Counted from the stretch's first letter, positions 25,469 to 34,332 are shown. The stretch is 64,000 nucleotides of DNA from Streptomyces sp. VRA16 Mangrove soil (GCF_017377775.1 NZ_JAFVLN010000007.1:124001-188000), one strand, 5' to 3'. Translations and numbers: made by a program. The notes: a model not told the origin generated them from the letters alone.

Positions 25469-25519
25469 GCGGGTTGCTCCTGGGATGAGGAAGTTCGGCG
25501 GGATCCGCGAAGTGCGTGA

Positions 25520-27001
25520 TCAGTCCGTGAAGTTGGCCCCGAGCCGCGGGGTGCCGCTGGCCGAGATGCCGAGGGTGGAGGTGTAGAGGGCGGAGGAGGG
25601 GGTCAGGGTCTTGCCGTCCGCGTTGACGTACACGGGGTAGACGGCGCCGTTGGACCCGTTCTCGCCCGCCGCCCCGACGTAGACCTCGCCGCGGCCGTCG
25701 CCGTTGAGGTCGTCGATGTGGACGTCGGAGCCGAAGTAGTCGTAGTTCTCGTTGCTGTTGGGGACGCCGGGGGTGTTCTGGTCCACGTAGAGGGAGCCGG
25801 TGCCGGTGATCCCGGTGCCGTCCGCCTTGCCGTACAGGACCCAGACCGCGCCGGCGTCGGTGCCGTTGGTGAGGTTCTCGCCGTCGGCGCTGACGACGAG
25901 GTCGAGGTGACCGTCGCCGTTGACGTCGCCGAGGTCCAGTTCCTGGCCGAAGTAGTCGTTCTTCTCGGCGCTGCCGGCCACGCCGGAGGAGTCCTGGGTG
26001 AACTTCGTGGCGCTGGAGGTGACCGGGCCGGATGCGGAGCCCTTGATGACGGAGACGGCGCCGCTGTTGGTGTCGCCGCCGACCGTGGCCCAGGAGTCGC
26101 CGACGACGATGTCGTCGTAGCCGTCGCTGTTCGTGTCGCCGAGGTCGGTGATGATGCCCTCGGGAAGGCGGACGGCGCCGGAGGCGCTCGGGCCCGAAGA
26201 GGTGCCCGGCAGCCAGTAGTTGGCGTTGTAGCCGTCGTCCTTGGAGTAGCCGTTGACGATCAGGTCGTCCTTGCCGTCGCCGTTGGCGTCGCCCGAGTGC
26301 AGGTTCCACACGCCGGCGCCGGTGTCGCTGATGACCGGGACGGTGACGACGGAGCGCGTGGCCGGGCCCGTGGTGCGGCTGACGCCGCCGCGGAAGATGT
26401 CGACGGTGTCCTTGTTGTTGGCGCCGATGGCCAGGTCGTCCTTGCCGTCGCCGTCGAAGTCGCCCGCCTCGACCGGGCCGCCGAAGCCGTCGTGGGCGCT
26501 GGGGCGCGGGTCGGCGACGGTGGTGCCGCTGGTGAGGCCGTTCGCCGAGCCCCACAGGATGGCGGCGGTGCCGCCGTCGGTGTCGGAGCCGACGTCCTCG
26601 CCGGGCGCGCCGACGAGCAGGTCGTCGTAGCCGTCGCCGTCGAAGTCGCCGTACGCGGAGTCCGCTCCGAAGTAGTCGCCGGACTCGGCGGTGCCGGGGA
26701 CGCCCGCCGAGTTCTGGCTGAGGAGCACCTTGTGGGTGCCGGTGGCGCCGCCGTAGACGACGGCGATCTGGCCCGCGTTGGCGTGACCGGAGACGTAGGC
26801 GTGGGAGGCGGAGACCGCGAGGTCCGCGTACCCGTCCCCGTTGAAGTCGGCGTCCGACGCCGAGACCCCGGACGTGTCCGCCGAGGCGGATCCGGCCGAG
26901 ACCGCGAAGAGGCCGCCCGTCAGCGCGGCCGCGGTGGCCGTCGCCGTGGCGAGGCGGACGCGGGTCGGGGACGGGGCGGGGGTGCGCTTGTGCTTGGCCA
27001 T
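25520..27001 (-). CDS. Secreted FG-GAP repeat protein C
   Basis: 493 residues from ATG 27001. The signal peptide has the cluster's hallmark basic start (MAKHKRTPAPSPTRVRLA) and an Ala/Thr/Gly-rich core ending near GSASA. Seven calcium-loop motifs (from DFNGDGYADL near 45 to DLNGDGRGEV near 450) define the propeller. It is first of a probable three-gene operon (C, B, A). A promoter-like CGTACAACC-N17-GTC motif lies at 27127-27156, about 126 bp upstream, identical in layout to those before two other FG-GAP genes here. Confidence 0.88.
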   Translation of the reverse strand: MAKHKRTPAPSPTRVRLATATATAAALTGGLFAVSAGSASADTSGVSASDADFNGDGYADLAVSASHAYVSGHANAGQIAVVYGGATGTHKVLLSQNSAGVPGTAESGDYFGADSAYGDFDGDGYDDLLVGAPGEDVGSDTDGGTAAILWGSANGLTSGTTVADPRPSAHDGFGGPVEAGDFDGDGKDDLAIGANNKDTVDIFRGGVSRTTGPATRSVVTVPVISDTGAGVWNLHSGDANGDGKDDLIVNGYSKDDGYNANYWLPGTSSGPSASGAVRLPEGIITDLGDTNSDGYDDIVVGDSWATVGGDTNSGAVSVIKGSASGPVTSSATKFTQDSSGVAGSAEKNDYFGQELDLGDVNGDGHLDLVVSADGENLTNGTDAGAVWVLYGKADGTGITGTGSLYVDQNTPGVPNSNENYDYFGSDVHIDDLNGDGRGEVYVGAAGENGSNGAVYPVYVNADGKTLTPSSALYTSTLGISASGTPRLGANFTD

Positions 27002-27126
27002 GCGGTGAGCTCCTGCGGGAAGGGGATGTCTGGCGGACATCCCGCGACAAAGGGCGGAAGTGCTGCCGTTTGGCGGGCGTTTGCCTGGAGTTGTCCTGGG
27101 CATGACCCGCCGGTCGGCGAACAGGA

Positions 27127-27156
27127 GACTCGTTGGGGGGTACAAGGGTTGTACGG
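27127..27156 (-). promoter_or_regulatory. ECF-like promoter motif before FG-GAP gene C
   Basis: On the minus strand: CCGTACAACC, 17 nt, then GTC. The same 10-mer, spacing and GTC recur before the FG-GAP genes starting at 30061 and 31860. The arrangement resembles ECF sigma promoters (AAC-type -35, GTC-type -10). The cognate sigma factor is unknown. Confidence 0.65.
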
Positions 27157-27204
27157 GGTCTGTGGGATTTTTGAGAATCCGGGGACGGGGCGGACCGACA
27201 GGTC

Positions 27205-28551
27205 CTAGGGCGTCGTGAACTCGGCGCTGGTGAACGAGAGGCGGGGGCCGGACGCGAGCAGGGCGGCGCCGCGCGCCCCGCGGTACACGGTCACTGTGTC
27301 CTTGCCGGACCCGGACCCGGACCCGGACCCGGACCCGGACCCGGACCCGGACCCGGACCCGGACTCGGACTCGGACCCCGACCCCGACCCCGACCCCGAC
27401 CCGGAAGCTCCCGTGTCGCGCTGCAGCACCAGGTCGTCCCGGCCGTCCCCGTCGAAGTCGGCCACCGCGACGACCTTCCCCGCGCCCGGTGACGTCGCCA
27501 CCGTGCGCGTACCGCCCGCGAGGAGGCGGACCTGCGCGCCGCCCGAGACGATCAGGTCGTCCTTGCCGTCGCCGTCGAGGTCGCCCGTGTCGAGCGCGCT
27601 GCCGGTCGCCTTCAGACGGCGTCCGCCGACGGTCACCCCGTTCTCGGTCAGCACCGCGGCGCCGAACCGGCCGAACGCCACGTCCGCGCCCGCCGGGTAG
27701 GCGGCGCCCGCCGTGCGCGGGCCCGTCGGGCCGCCCAGGACGACGGCGGAGGGGGAGGTGCCGCCGTGGGTGCGGACCAGGACGTCGTCGGTGCCGTCGC
27801 GGTCGATGTCGGCGGCGGGCCCCGCAGGAACGTTTCCTGAGGTCTGTACGAGACGGGCCGTGCCGCGCGGGGCGCCGGAGCGGGTGAACGGGCCCGGCAG
27901 GAAGGAGAGTTTGCCGTTGCTCGCGTGCACGACCAGGTCGGCCTTGCCGTTCCCGTCGAAGTCGCCGCACACCGGCTGGTCGGGCCAGTCGTTGCCGAAC
28001 CTGGCCTTCGCGGGGATGGCGACCTTCACGCCCTGGCCCGTGATCCCGGAGGGCGAGCCGAAGAGGATCTGCAGCGGTACCGGGGGCTGCCCCTGTCCGT
28101 CGTAGGGCGGGTCGGTGGAGACGACGAGGTCGGTGAACCCGTCCGCGTTCAGGTCGCAGCTCGCCTCCGACGCGAACGACGCCGGGGCCTGCCCCTTGGT
28201 CCGCGCCGCGAACTTCGCCGGGGACAGCAGCTGCCGGGTCCGCGGGACAAGTCCGTGCCCCTTCTTCCCGTACACGATGCCGATCCCGGCGTCGTCCCCG
28301 AGCCCGTCGTGCGCGAGATCGTCCAGTACGAGGTCGGGGGCGCCGTCCCCGTTGAAGTCGGAGACGGTCCTGGAGCCCTTGCCGTGCGGGACGGGGAGCG
28401 GTGCGCTGTCGCCCTTGTCGGCCAGGGCCACGGGGCTGTGGGACGCGGCGGCGGTGTCCTCCTGGGAGCCGCCGCCGCACCCGGTGAGCGCGGCGGCGGC
28501 GAGCAGCACGGCGCCGCCGAGCCCCGCCGCGCCTCTGCGTATGCCTGCCAT
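27205..28551 (-). CDS. FG-GAP repeat lipoprotein with Ser-Gly tract
   Basis: 448 residues from ATG 28551. This start (rather than one at 28617) puts GIRRGAAGLGGAVLLAAAALTGC at the N-terminus, with lipobox LTGC near residue 25, so the protein should be lipid-anchored on the outer face of the membrane. Six D-x-(N/D)-x-DG loops (DFNGDGAPDL, DLNADGFTDL, DFDGNGKADL, DIDRDGTDDV, DLDGDGKDDL, DFDGDGRDDL) form an incomplete or six-bladed propeller. Before the last strand lies a 30-odd-residue Ser-Gly/Ser-Glu tract encoded by a hexanucleotide repeat. It is probably cotranscribed with the gene ending 115 bp upstream. Confidence 0.85.
   Translation of the reverse strand: MAGIRRGAAGLGGAVLLAAAALTGCGGGSQEDTAAASHSPVALADKGDSAPLPVPHGKGSRTVSDFNGDGAPDLVLDDLAHDGLGDDAGIGIVYGKKGHGLVPRTRQLLSPAKFAARTKGQAPASFASEASCDLNADGFTDLVVSTDPPYDGQGQPPVPLQILFGSPSGITGQGVKVAIPAKARFGNDWPDQPVCGDFDGNGKADLVVHASNGKLSFLPGPFTRSGAPRGTARLVQTSGNVPAGPAADIDRDGTDDVLVRTHGGTSPSAVVLGGPTGPRTAGAAYPAGADVAFGRFGAAVLTENGVTVGGRRLKATGSALDTGDLDGDGKDDLIVSGGAQVRLLAGGTRTVATSPGAGKVVAVADFDGDGRDDLVLQRDTGASGSGSGSGSGSESESGSGSGSGSGSGSGSGSGSGKDTVTVYRGARGAALLASGPRLSFTSAEFTTP
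27307..27402. repeat. Hexanucleotide GGACCC microsatellite inside the FG-GAP lipoprotein gene
   Basis: Sixteen 6-bp units: nine perfect GGACCC, then two GGACTC, one GGACCC and four CGACCC. On the coding (minus) strand they encode alternating Ser-Gly with two Ser-Glu. Unit length is a multiple of three, so copy-number change would alter linker length without frameshift. Confidence 0.95.
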
Positions 28552-28666
28552 GGGGTGCCCCCGCCCGTCTGCCGAGTGGGCCCGTGGGCGGGCCCGGTCG
28601 ATTCCGTTCGCGTTCATGATGCCGGTGGGGCGCCGGGGCTGTAAGAGGCGGGGGCGAAGGGCGGGG

Positions 28667-30061
28667 TCAGCGCAGCGTCGTACCGAAGTGGAGGCCGGCG
28701 CCCAAAAGCCCGAAGTCCGCGCCGTTGAACGAGGTCACGGCCGTCGTCGTCAGGTACGGGGACGAGCCGCGCAGCACGGTGACGGCGCCCGCGTCGGCGG
28801 TGGAGCCGATGTCCTCGCCGGACGCGGTGACGGCGAGGTCGGCCCGGCCGTTGCCGTTGATGTCCTTGAACCGGACGGTGGAGCCGAACGCGTCGCCCTT
28901 CTCCGCGACGCCGGGCACCCCGCTGGTCTCCTGGTGGTAGGCGCGGCCCGGCAGGGCGGTGTCCTTCTGTCCCTTGAGGACGGTGACGGAGCCGGTGCCC
29001 GTGACGCCGTCGACGGTCTCGCCCGGCGCGCCGACCGCGATGTCGTCGTAGCCGTCGCCGTCCATGTCGCCGACGGTCACGGACGCCCCGAAGCCGTCCT
29101 CGGGCTCGGTCACCCCGGGGACGCCCGCGCTGTCCTGGGTGATCTTGTGCATGGCCTCCATCTCGTCGCCGAAGATGGTGGATCCGCCGTAGAAGATCCA
29201 GATGGTGTTGTCGGCGCGCTGCCCAGTGACGAGGTCCGGGTAGCCGTCGCCGTTCACGTCGCCGGTCGCGGCGGCCTCGGTGGTGGAGCCGGTGTAGTCG
29301 CGGTCGATCTCGCCGGAGTAGTAACCGATGTCGCCCGGACCGCCGTTGACCCAGCCCATGTACGGGCTGCCGTCGGCGTGCTTGCCGTACAGCACGTACG
29401 TGTACGTCCTGCCGACGCCGGTGCCGTGGAACTGGTCGGCGGTCTGGCCCTCCAGGGTCACGTCGGAGGGGACGAACTCGACCTCGGGGGCGTAGCCGTC
29501 CTGAGGGGCGTTGGAGTCCGAGTACCACCACCACTTCTTGGCGCTGACGACGGAGAGCTGGGCGTGGTCGTCGCCGTCGAGGTCGACGAAGACGGCGCCC
29601 TCGCCGAAGCGTTCGTCGTCGGCGGTCGGCGAGTGGTAGACCCGGCCGCCCGTGGTGAAGCCCTTGGCGCCGCCCCACACGACGGTGACGGAGCCCGAGG
29701 CCCAGTCGGCGACCTGCTCGCCCGGGGCGCCGACGATCAGGTCGGCGTAGCCGTCGCCGTTCACGTCGCCGCTGGTGACGTTCTCGCCGAACTCGTCCTC
29801 GGCCTCGGTGGTTCCGGGTACGCCCGTGGTGGCCTGGCTGACGGTCACCGACTTGCCCGGCCCGACGCCGGAGGCCGAACCGAACGTCACTGTCACGGAG
29901 TTGGCCTTCGGTGTGCCGATCGCGAGATCGCGGTAGCCGTCGCCGTTGTAGTCGTCCTTGAGCACGGTGGCGGCGGATGCCGTCCCGGCGGGGAGCAGGG
30001 TGAGGCCCGCTGTGGTGAGGGCGGCGACTGCGGTGGCGGTGGCGAGTCTTTTGAGGCGCAC
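28667..30061 (-). CDS. Secreted FG-GAP repeat protein D
   Basis: 464 residues from GTG 30061, with GGAG 6-7 nt upstream. The signal peptide RLKRLATATAVAALTTAGL ends near GTASA. Six calcium-loop motifs are readable (DYNGDGYRDL, DVNGDGYADL, a degenerate DLDGDDHAQL, DVNGDGYPDL, DMDGDGYDDI, DINGNGRADL). An unusual Trp/Tyr-rich insertion in the middle (KKWWWYSDSN, MGWVNGGPGDIGYYSGEIDR) is not seen in A-C. The shared CGTACAACC-N17-GTC motif lies 51-80 bp upstream, and a long palindromic repeat element sits directly behind that. Confidence 0.87.
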   Translation of the reverse strand: MRLKRLATATAVAALTTAGLTLLPAGTASAATVLKDDYNGDGYRDLAIGTPKANSVTVTFGSASGVGPGKSVTVSQATTGVPGTTEAEDEFGENVTSGDVNGDGYADLIVGAPGEQVADWASGSVTVVWGGAKGFTTGGRVYHSPTADDERFGEGAVFVDLDGDDHAQLSVVSAKKWWWYSDSNAPQDGYAPEVEFVPSDVTLEGQTADQFHGTGVGRTYTYVLYGKHADGSPYMGWVNGGPGDIGYYSGEIDRDYTGSTTEAAATGDVNGDGYPDLVTGQRADNTIWIFYGGSTIFGDEMEAMHKITQDSAGVPGVTEPEDGFGASVTVGDMDGDGYDDIAVGAPGETVDGVTGTGSVTVLKGQKDTALPGRAYHQETSGVPGVAEKGDAFGSTVRFKDINGNGRADLAVTASGEDIGSTADAGAVTVLRGSSPYLTTTAVTSFNGADFGLLGAGLHFGTTLR

Positions 30062-30111
30062 GGGCAACTCCGTTGGGTTTGGGGGATGTTGTGGCTCGGG
30101 GTTGCTTGTGT

Positions 30112-30141
30112 GACGCGTGTGGGGGGTGGGGGGTTGTACGG
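30112..30141 (-). promoter_or_regulatory. ECF-like promoter motif before FG-GAP gene D
   Basis: CCGTACAACC, 17 nt, GTC on the minus strand, 51 bp before GTG 30061. It is the second of three copies, and spacing between elements is exactly conserved although spacer sequence differs. Confidence 0.65.
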
Positions 30142-30168
30142 GTTCGTGGGTGGGCGCGGGTCGGTGGG

Positions 30169-30285
30169 GGCTGGTCGCGCAGTTCCCCGCGCCCCTGAAG
30201 CATGCGCTGCGCGCAGCTTCCCCATCGGGGAGATGTCGCACCGAAGGTGCGCATCTCAGGGGCGCGGGGAACTGCGCGACCAGCC
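30169..30285. repeat. Long palindromic interspersed repeat, copy 1
   Basis: A 117-bp element with perfect 30-bp terminal inverted repeats (GGCTGGTCGCGCAGTTCCCC... and its complement at 30256-30285) around a 57-bp interior that itself contains small hairpins (GCGCTGCGCGCAGC; GCACCGAAGGTGC). A second copy with its interior in the opposite orientation is at 62127-62262. It encodes no protein. It resembles a miniature inverted-repeat or REP-type family widely seen in Streptomyces intergenic DNA. Confidence 0.9.
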
Positions 30286-30330
30286 ACGACGAGAGCCGCA
30301 CCCGACCACGCACCCCCGCCCCAACGGCGC

Positions 30331-31860
30331 CTAGTCGTCCACCGCGGCCCCGAACCGCGCGTCCAGCGACGGCGCGCCCAGGGACCCCGCCCCGTATGTC
30401 CACGAGCCGGACGCCGTCACCCCGCCCGACCCGGCCGAGAAGACCCACACGACACCGTCGTTGGTGTTCTCACCCGGCGCCGCGGCCAGCAGCCCGAAGC
30501 GGCCGTCGTCGTTGGGGTCGGTGAAGGAGACCTGGGCGCCGAACTTGTCGCCCTTCTCGGCGGTGCCGGGCACATCGGCGGAGTCCTGGTTGAAGTCCCG
30601 TACCCCGGTGGCCGTCAGACCGCCGGCGGAGCCGCGCAGGACCCAGACCGCGCCCGCGTCCGCGACCGACCCGATGTCCTCGCCGGGTGCGCCGACGGCG
30701 ACGTCGGCGAACCCGTCGCCGTTGGTGTCGCCGACCGACAGATCGCCGCCCCAGCCGTCGCCCTGCTCGGCCGTCCCGGGCACCCCGTCGCTGTCCTGCG
30801 TCCACACCTGGGGATCGCCGGACGGTCCCGCGTCCGAGCCGAAGTGGACGGCGACCTCGCCGCCGGTCATGGTCGCCCCGCTGTCGTGCGGGCTGTGCGG
30901 TTCGCCGGTGACCAGGTCGTCCTTGCCGTCCCCGTTGACGTCACCGGAGGCGACGACGGGGCCGCCGCGGACCGCGAGCGGCGGCAGCGGGTCGGCGTCG
31001 GATGCGGAGCCCGGCAGCACGTAGGACCAGCCGCTGCCCGTGTCCTGCTCCACCGAGGTGCCGGAGACGACGAGGTCGGCGAAGCCGTTGGCGTCGTAGT
31101 CGCCGGTGGTGAGGGACATCGGCTGGATGCCCGGCGCCTCGTCGGCGGCGAGGCCGCGGGCCTTCGGCGCCTTCGACCTGAAGTCCGTACGGGAGTCGAG
31201 CCTGAGGTGCTTGCCGCTGGGCGCCGTGCCGGTTCTGAGGGCGGGCGAGGCCGCGTCGAACGCGTACAGGCTCAGGCCCGTGGAGTCGAGGACGGCGAGC
31301 ATGTCCCCGTCGGAGACGTCGGTGAAGCGGGCCGCGGCGAGCGCCAGGCCGAACTTGCCGCCGCTGACCGGCGCGTCGGCCTGGATGCCGGTGCTCTCGG
31401 TGCCGACCAGGCCGTTGGGCGTGCCCCACAGGACGACGCCGCCGCCGGAGTCCGCGGCGGTGCCCAGGTCCTCGCCGGGGGAGCCGATGATCGCGTCGTC
31501 GTAGCCGTCGCCGTCGAGGTCGCCGGTGGCGACGGCCTGCCCGAAGGCGTCGCCGGCCTCGGCGCCGCCCGGCACGCCCGTGGTGTTCTGGCTGAACACG
31601 GCGGAGCGGGAAGTGCCCATCCCGCTCGGGCCGCCGTACTGGACGGTGACGACCCCGGCGCCGGCGTGCCCGCCGACGGTGGCTCCCGGGGCGCCGACGA
31701 GCACGTCGTCGTAGCCGTCGCCGTTGAAGTCGGTGTTGCGGTCACTGGCGCGGGTGCCGCCCGGGACGCCCGCGTACGCGGCCGGGGCGGTGGCGATGAA
31801 GGCGCCGGTGAGGAGAAGGAATGAGGCCGCCGCGAGGGCGGCCGTACGGTTCTTGCGCAC
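30331..31860 (-). CDS. Secreted FG-GAP repeat protein E
   Basis: 509 residues from GTG 31860, with AAGGAG 6 nt before it. A signal peptide (RKNRTAALAAASFLLLTGA) ends near AAYA. Calcium loops include DFNGDGYDDV, DLDGDGYDDA, DYDANGFADL, DVNGDGKDDL, DTNGDGFADV and a degraded DPNDDGRFGL, giving six to seven propeller blades. A middle blade (residues about 200-260) has lost the consensus and carries a KLRLDSRTDFRSKAPKARGLA-like linker. The third copy of the promoter motif lies at 31943-31972. It is the first gene of the FG-GAP cluster in transcription order. Confidence 0.87.
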   Translation of the reverse strand: MRKNRTAALAAASFLLLTGAFIATAPAAYAGVPGGTRASDRNTDFNGDGYDDVLVGAPGATVGGHAGAGVVTVQYGGPSGMGTSRSAVFSQNTTGVPGGAEAGDAFGQAVATGDLDGDGYDDAIIGSPGEDLGTAADSGGGVVLWGTPNGLVGTESTGIQADAPVSGGKFGLALAAARFTDVSDGDMLAVLDSTGLSLYAFDAASPALRTGTAPSGKHLRLDSRTDFRSKAPKARGLAADEAPGIQPMSLTTGDYDANGFADLVVSGTSVEQDTGSGWSYVLPGSASDADPLPPLAVRGGPVVASGDVNGDGKDDLVTGEPHSPHDSGATMTGGEVAVHFGSDAGPSGDPQVWTQDSDGVPGTAEQGDGWGGDLSVGDTNGDGFADVAVGAPGEDIGSVADAGAVWVLRGSAGGLTATGVRDFNQDSADVPGTAEKGDKFGAQVSFTDPNDDGRFGLLAAAPGENTNDGVVWVFSAGSGGVTASGSWTYGAGSLGAPSLDARFGAAVDD

Positions 31861-31942
31861 GTGCGGCTCCTTGACTGAAGGAAGACCGGGCAGCGCGGGG
31901 GGACGGCCGGAAAGGGCCCGTTCCTGTTCCGGCGCAGCGTTT

Positions 31943-31972
31943 GACAGGGGATCAACAGGAAGGGTTGTACGG
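31943..31972 (-). promoter_or_regulatory. ECF-like promoter motif before FG-GAP gene E
   Basis: CCGTACAACC, 17 nt, GTC on the minus strand, 83 bp before GTG 31860. It matches the two other copies in sequence and spacing. Confidence 0.65.
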
Positions 31973-31986
31973 GGCGGAACGGAAAA

Positions 31987-32018
31987 GAGGGCGCCCCGTG
32001 AACTCACGGGGCGCCCTC
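31987..32018 (-). terminator. Rho-independent terminator of the Fe-S oxidoreductase gene
   Basis: A perfect 14-bp stem (GAGGGCGCCCCGTG and complement) with a 4-nt loop followed by TTTT on the minus strand, 32 bp after the oxidoreductase stop. It isolates the FG-GAP E promoter just downstream. Confidence 0.9.
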
Positions 32019-32049
32019 GGTGTCGTACGGACGAGCCGTACGGATCCTG

Positions 32050-34332
32050 CTACTTGACGGGCTCGGGCTCCGGGGCGTCGGCCGTCTCCTCGTCGCCCGC
32101 CGGGTCGGCCGGCGTCTTCACGGAGTCCAGCAGCAGCTGGGCCACGTCGACGACCTGGATCGACTCCTTGGCCTTGCCGTCGTTCTTCTTGCCGTTCACG
32201 GAGTCCGTGAGCATGACGAGGCAGAACGGGCAGGCCGTGGAGACGATGTCGGGGTTCAACGACAGGGCCTCATCAACACGCTCGTTGTTGATGCGCTTGC
32301 CGATCCGCTCCTCCATCCACATCCGCGCGCCACCGGCGCCGCAGCAGAAGCCGCGCTCCTTGTGGCGGTGCATCTCCTCGTTGCGCAGACCCGGGACCTT
32401 GCCGATGATCTCGCGCGGCGGCGTGTAGATCTTGTTGTGGCGGCCCAGGTAGCACGGGTCGTGGTAGGTGATGATGCCCTCGACCGGGGTCACCGGGATC
32501 AGCTTGCCCTCGTCCACCAGGTGCTGGAGCAGCTGGGTGTGGTGGATGACCTCGTAGTCGCCGCCGATCTGCGGGTACTCGTTGCCGATCGTGTTGAGGC
32601 AGTGCGGGCAGGTGGCGACGATCTTCTTGGCCGTACGAGGCTTCTTGGACTCCTCGGTGACCTTGCCGTCGTCGTCGTACTCCTCGCCGAAGGCCATGTT
32701 CAGGGCCATGACGTTCTCCTGGCCGAGCTGCTGGAACAGCGGCTCGTTGCCGAGGCGGCGGGCGGAGTCACCGGTGCACTTCTCGTCGCCGCCCATGATC
32801 GCGAACTTCACGCCCGCGATGTGGAGCAGCTCGGCGAAGGCCTTGGTGGTCTTCTTGGCGCGGTCTTCGAGGGCGCCGGCGCAGCCGACCCAGTACAGGT
32901 ACTCGACCTCGGTGAGGTCCTCGATGTCCTTGCCGACGACCGGCACCTCGAAGTCGAGCTCCTTGAGCCACTCCAGGCGCTGCTTCTTCGCCAGGCCCCA
33001 GGGGTTGCCCTTCTTCTCCAGGTTCTTGAGCATCGTGCCCGCCTCGGACGGGAACGCGGACTCGATCATCACCTGGTAGCGGCGCATGTCGACGATGTGG
33101 TCGATGTGCTCGATGTCGACCGGGCACTGCTCGACGCAGGCGCCGCAGGTGGTGCAGGACCACAGGACGTCCGGGTCGATGACGCCGTTCTCCTCGTGCG
33201 TCCCGATGAGGGGGCGCTCGGCCTCCGCGAGGGCGGCGGCGGGCACGTCGGCGAGCTGCTCGGCCGTCGCCTTCTCCTCGCCCTCCATCGACTTGCCGCC
33301 ACCGGCGAGCAGGTACGGGGCCTTGGCGTGCGCGTGGTCGCGCAGCGACATGATGAGGAGCTTCGGCGAGAGCGGCTTGCCGGTGTTCCAGGCGGGGCAC
33401 TGCGACTGGCAGCGGCCGCACTCGGTGCAGGTGGAGAAGTCGAGCAGGCCCTTCCAGGAGAAGTGCTCGATCTGGGAGACGCCGTAGACGTCGTCGTCGG
33501 ACGGGTCCTCGAAGTCGATCAGTTCGCCGTTCGAGGTCATCGGCTGGAGGCCGCCGAGGGCGACGTCGCCGTCGGCCTCGCGCTTGAACCAGATGTTCGG
33601 GAAGCCGAGGAAGCGGTGCCAGGCGACACCCATGTCCGTCTTCAGCGAGACCGTGATCATCCAGATGAAGGAGGTCGCGATCTTCAGCATGGCGACGAAG
33701 TACACGATGTTCTGCAGCGTCGCGGTCGACAGGCCCTTGAAGGCCAGGACCAGCGGGTACGAGGCGAAGAACGAGGCTTCGTAGGAGTCGACGTGGTGCA
33801 TCGTCGCCTCAAGGGCGTGCAGCGTCATGATGCACAGGCCGATGATCAGGATCACGGCCTCGACGAAGTAGGCCTGGCCGAAGTTCGAGCCCGCGAAGCG
33901 GGACTTGCGGCCGGCCTTGCCGGGCTTGCTCAGCTGGCGGATGACGATCAGCGTCAGGATGCCGAGGGTCGTCATCAGGCCGATGAACTCGACGAAGATG
34001 TTGTAGGGCGCCCAGTCACCGATGATCGGCAGGATCCAGTCGGCCTGGAACAGCTGGCCGACGGCGTTCACGATCGTCAGGATGAGCGAGAAGAAGCCCA
34101 CCGCCACGAACCAGTGCGCGAATCCGACGATGCCCCACTGGTTCATGCGCGTGTGGCCGAGGAACTCCTTGACCACGGTCATGGTGCGCTGGGCGGGTTC
34201 GTCGGTGCGCGTGCCTGCGGGGACGTTCTGGCCGAGCCGCACGAAGCGGTAGATCTGTGCGATGGCCCGGACGAACAGGGCCACGCCGACCACGATCAGG
34301 GCCAGCGACACGATGATCGCGGCGAGTTGCAT
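32050..34332 (-). CDS. Membrane Fe-S oxidoreductase (EtfD / heterodisulfide-reductase-like)
   Basis: 760 residues from ATG 34332 (GAGGAG 7 nt upstream). The N-terminal 240 residues hold about six membrane helices with an NarI/DsrM-like layout and His residues that could ligate heme. Two ferredoxin-type 4Fe-4S motifs follow (CTECGRCQSQCP near 310; CTTCGACVEQCP near 405), then two CCG domains (WVGCAG..., CPHC...; HDPCYLGRH, GFCCGAGG, CPFC), as in HdrD/GlpC-type proteins. Architecture matches mycobacterial Rv0338c (EtfD), which passes electrons from electron-transfer flavoprotein of beta-oxidation to menaquinone. That role is inferred by architecture. The monocistronic gene has its own terminator; a 12-bp repeat lies upstream. 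Confidence 0.85.
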   Translation of the reverse strand: MQLAAIIVSLALIVVGVALFVRAIAQIYRFVRLGQNVPAGTRTDEPAQRTMTVVKEFLGHTRMNQWGIVGFAHWFVAVGFFSLILTIVNAVGQLFQADWILPIIGDWAPYNIFVEFIGLMTTLGILTLIVIRQLSKPGKAGRKSRFAGSNFGQAYFVEAVILIIGLCIMTLHALEATMHHVDSYEASFFASYPLVLAFKGLSTATLQNIVYFVAMLKIATSFIWMITVSLKTDMGVAWHRFLGFPNIWFKREADGDVALGGLQPMTSNGELIDFEDPSDDDVYGVSQIEHFSWKGLLDFSTCTECGRCQSQCPAWNTGKPLSPKLLIMSLRDHAHAKAPYLLAGGGKSMEGEEKATAEQLADVPAAALAEAERPLIGTHEENGVIDPDVLWSCTTCGACVEQCPVDIEHIDHIVDMRRYQVMIESAFPSEAGTMLKNLEKKGNPWGLAKKQRLEWLKELDFEVPVVGKDIEDLTEVEYLYWVGCAGALEDRAKKTTKAFAELLHIAGVKFAIMGGDEKCTGDSARRLGNEPLFQQLGQENVMALNMAFGEEYDDDGKVTEESKKPRTAKKIVATCPHCLNTIGNEYPQIGGDYEVIHHTQLLQHLVDEGKLIPVTPVEGIITYHDPCYLGRHNKIYTPPREIIGKVPGLRNEEMHRHKERGFCCGAGGARMWMEERIGKRINNERVDEALSLNPDIVSTACPFCLVMLTDSVNGKKNDGKAKESIQVVDVAQLLLDSVKTPADPAGDEETADAPEPEPVK

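Noticed and set aside
30166..30290. Short ORFs inside the palindromic repeat (translated as GRGELRDQP-type peptides)
   Set aside because: They arise from the repeat itself in several frames and both copies, with no ribosome site or coding bias independent of the palindrome.
28115..30334. A 739-codon plus-strand frame across the FG-GAP genes
   Set aside because: Complementary shadow of FG-GAP calcium-loop repeats; it also runs across the palindromic element.
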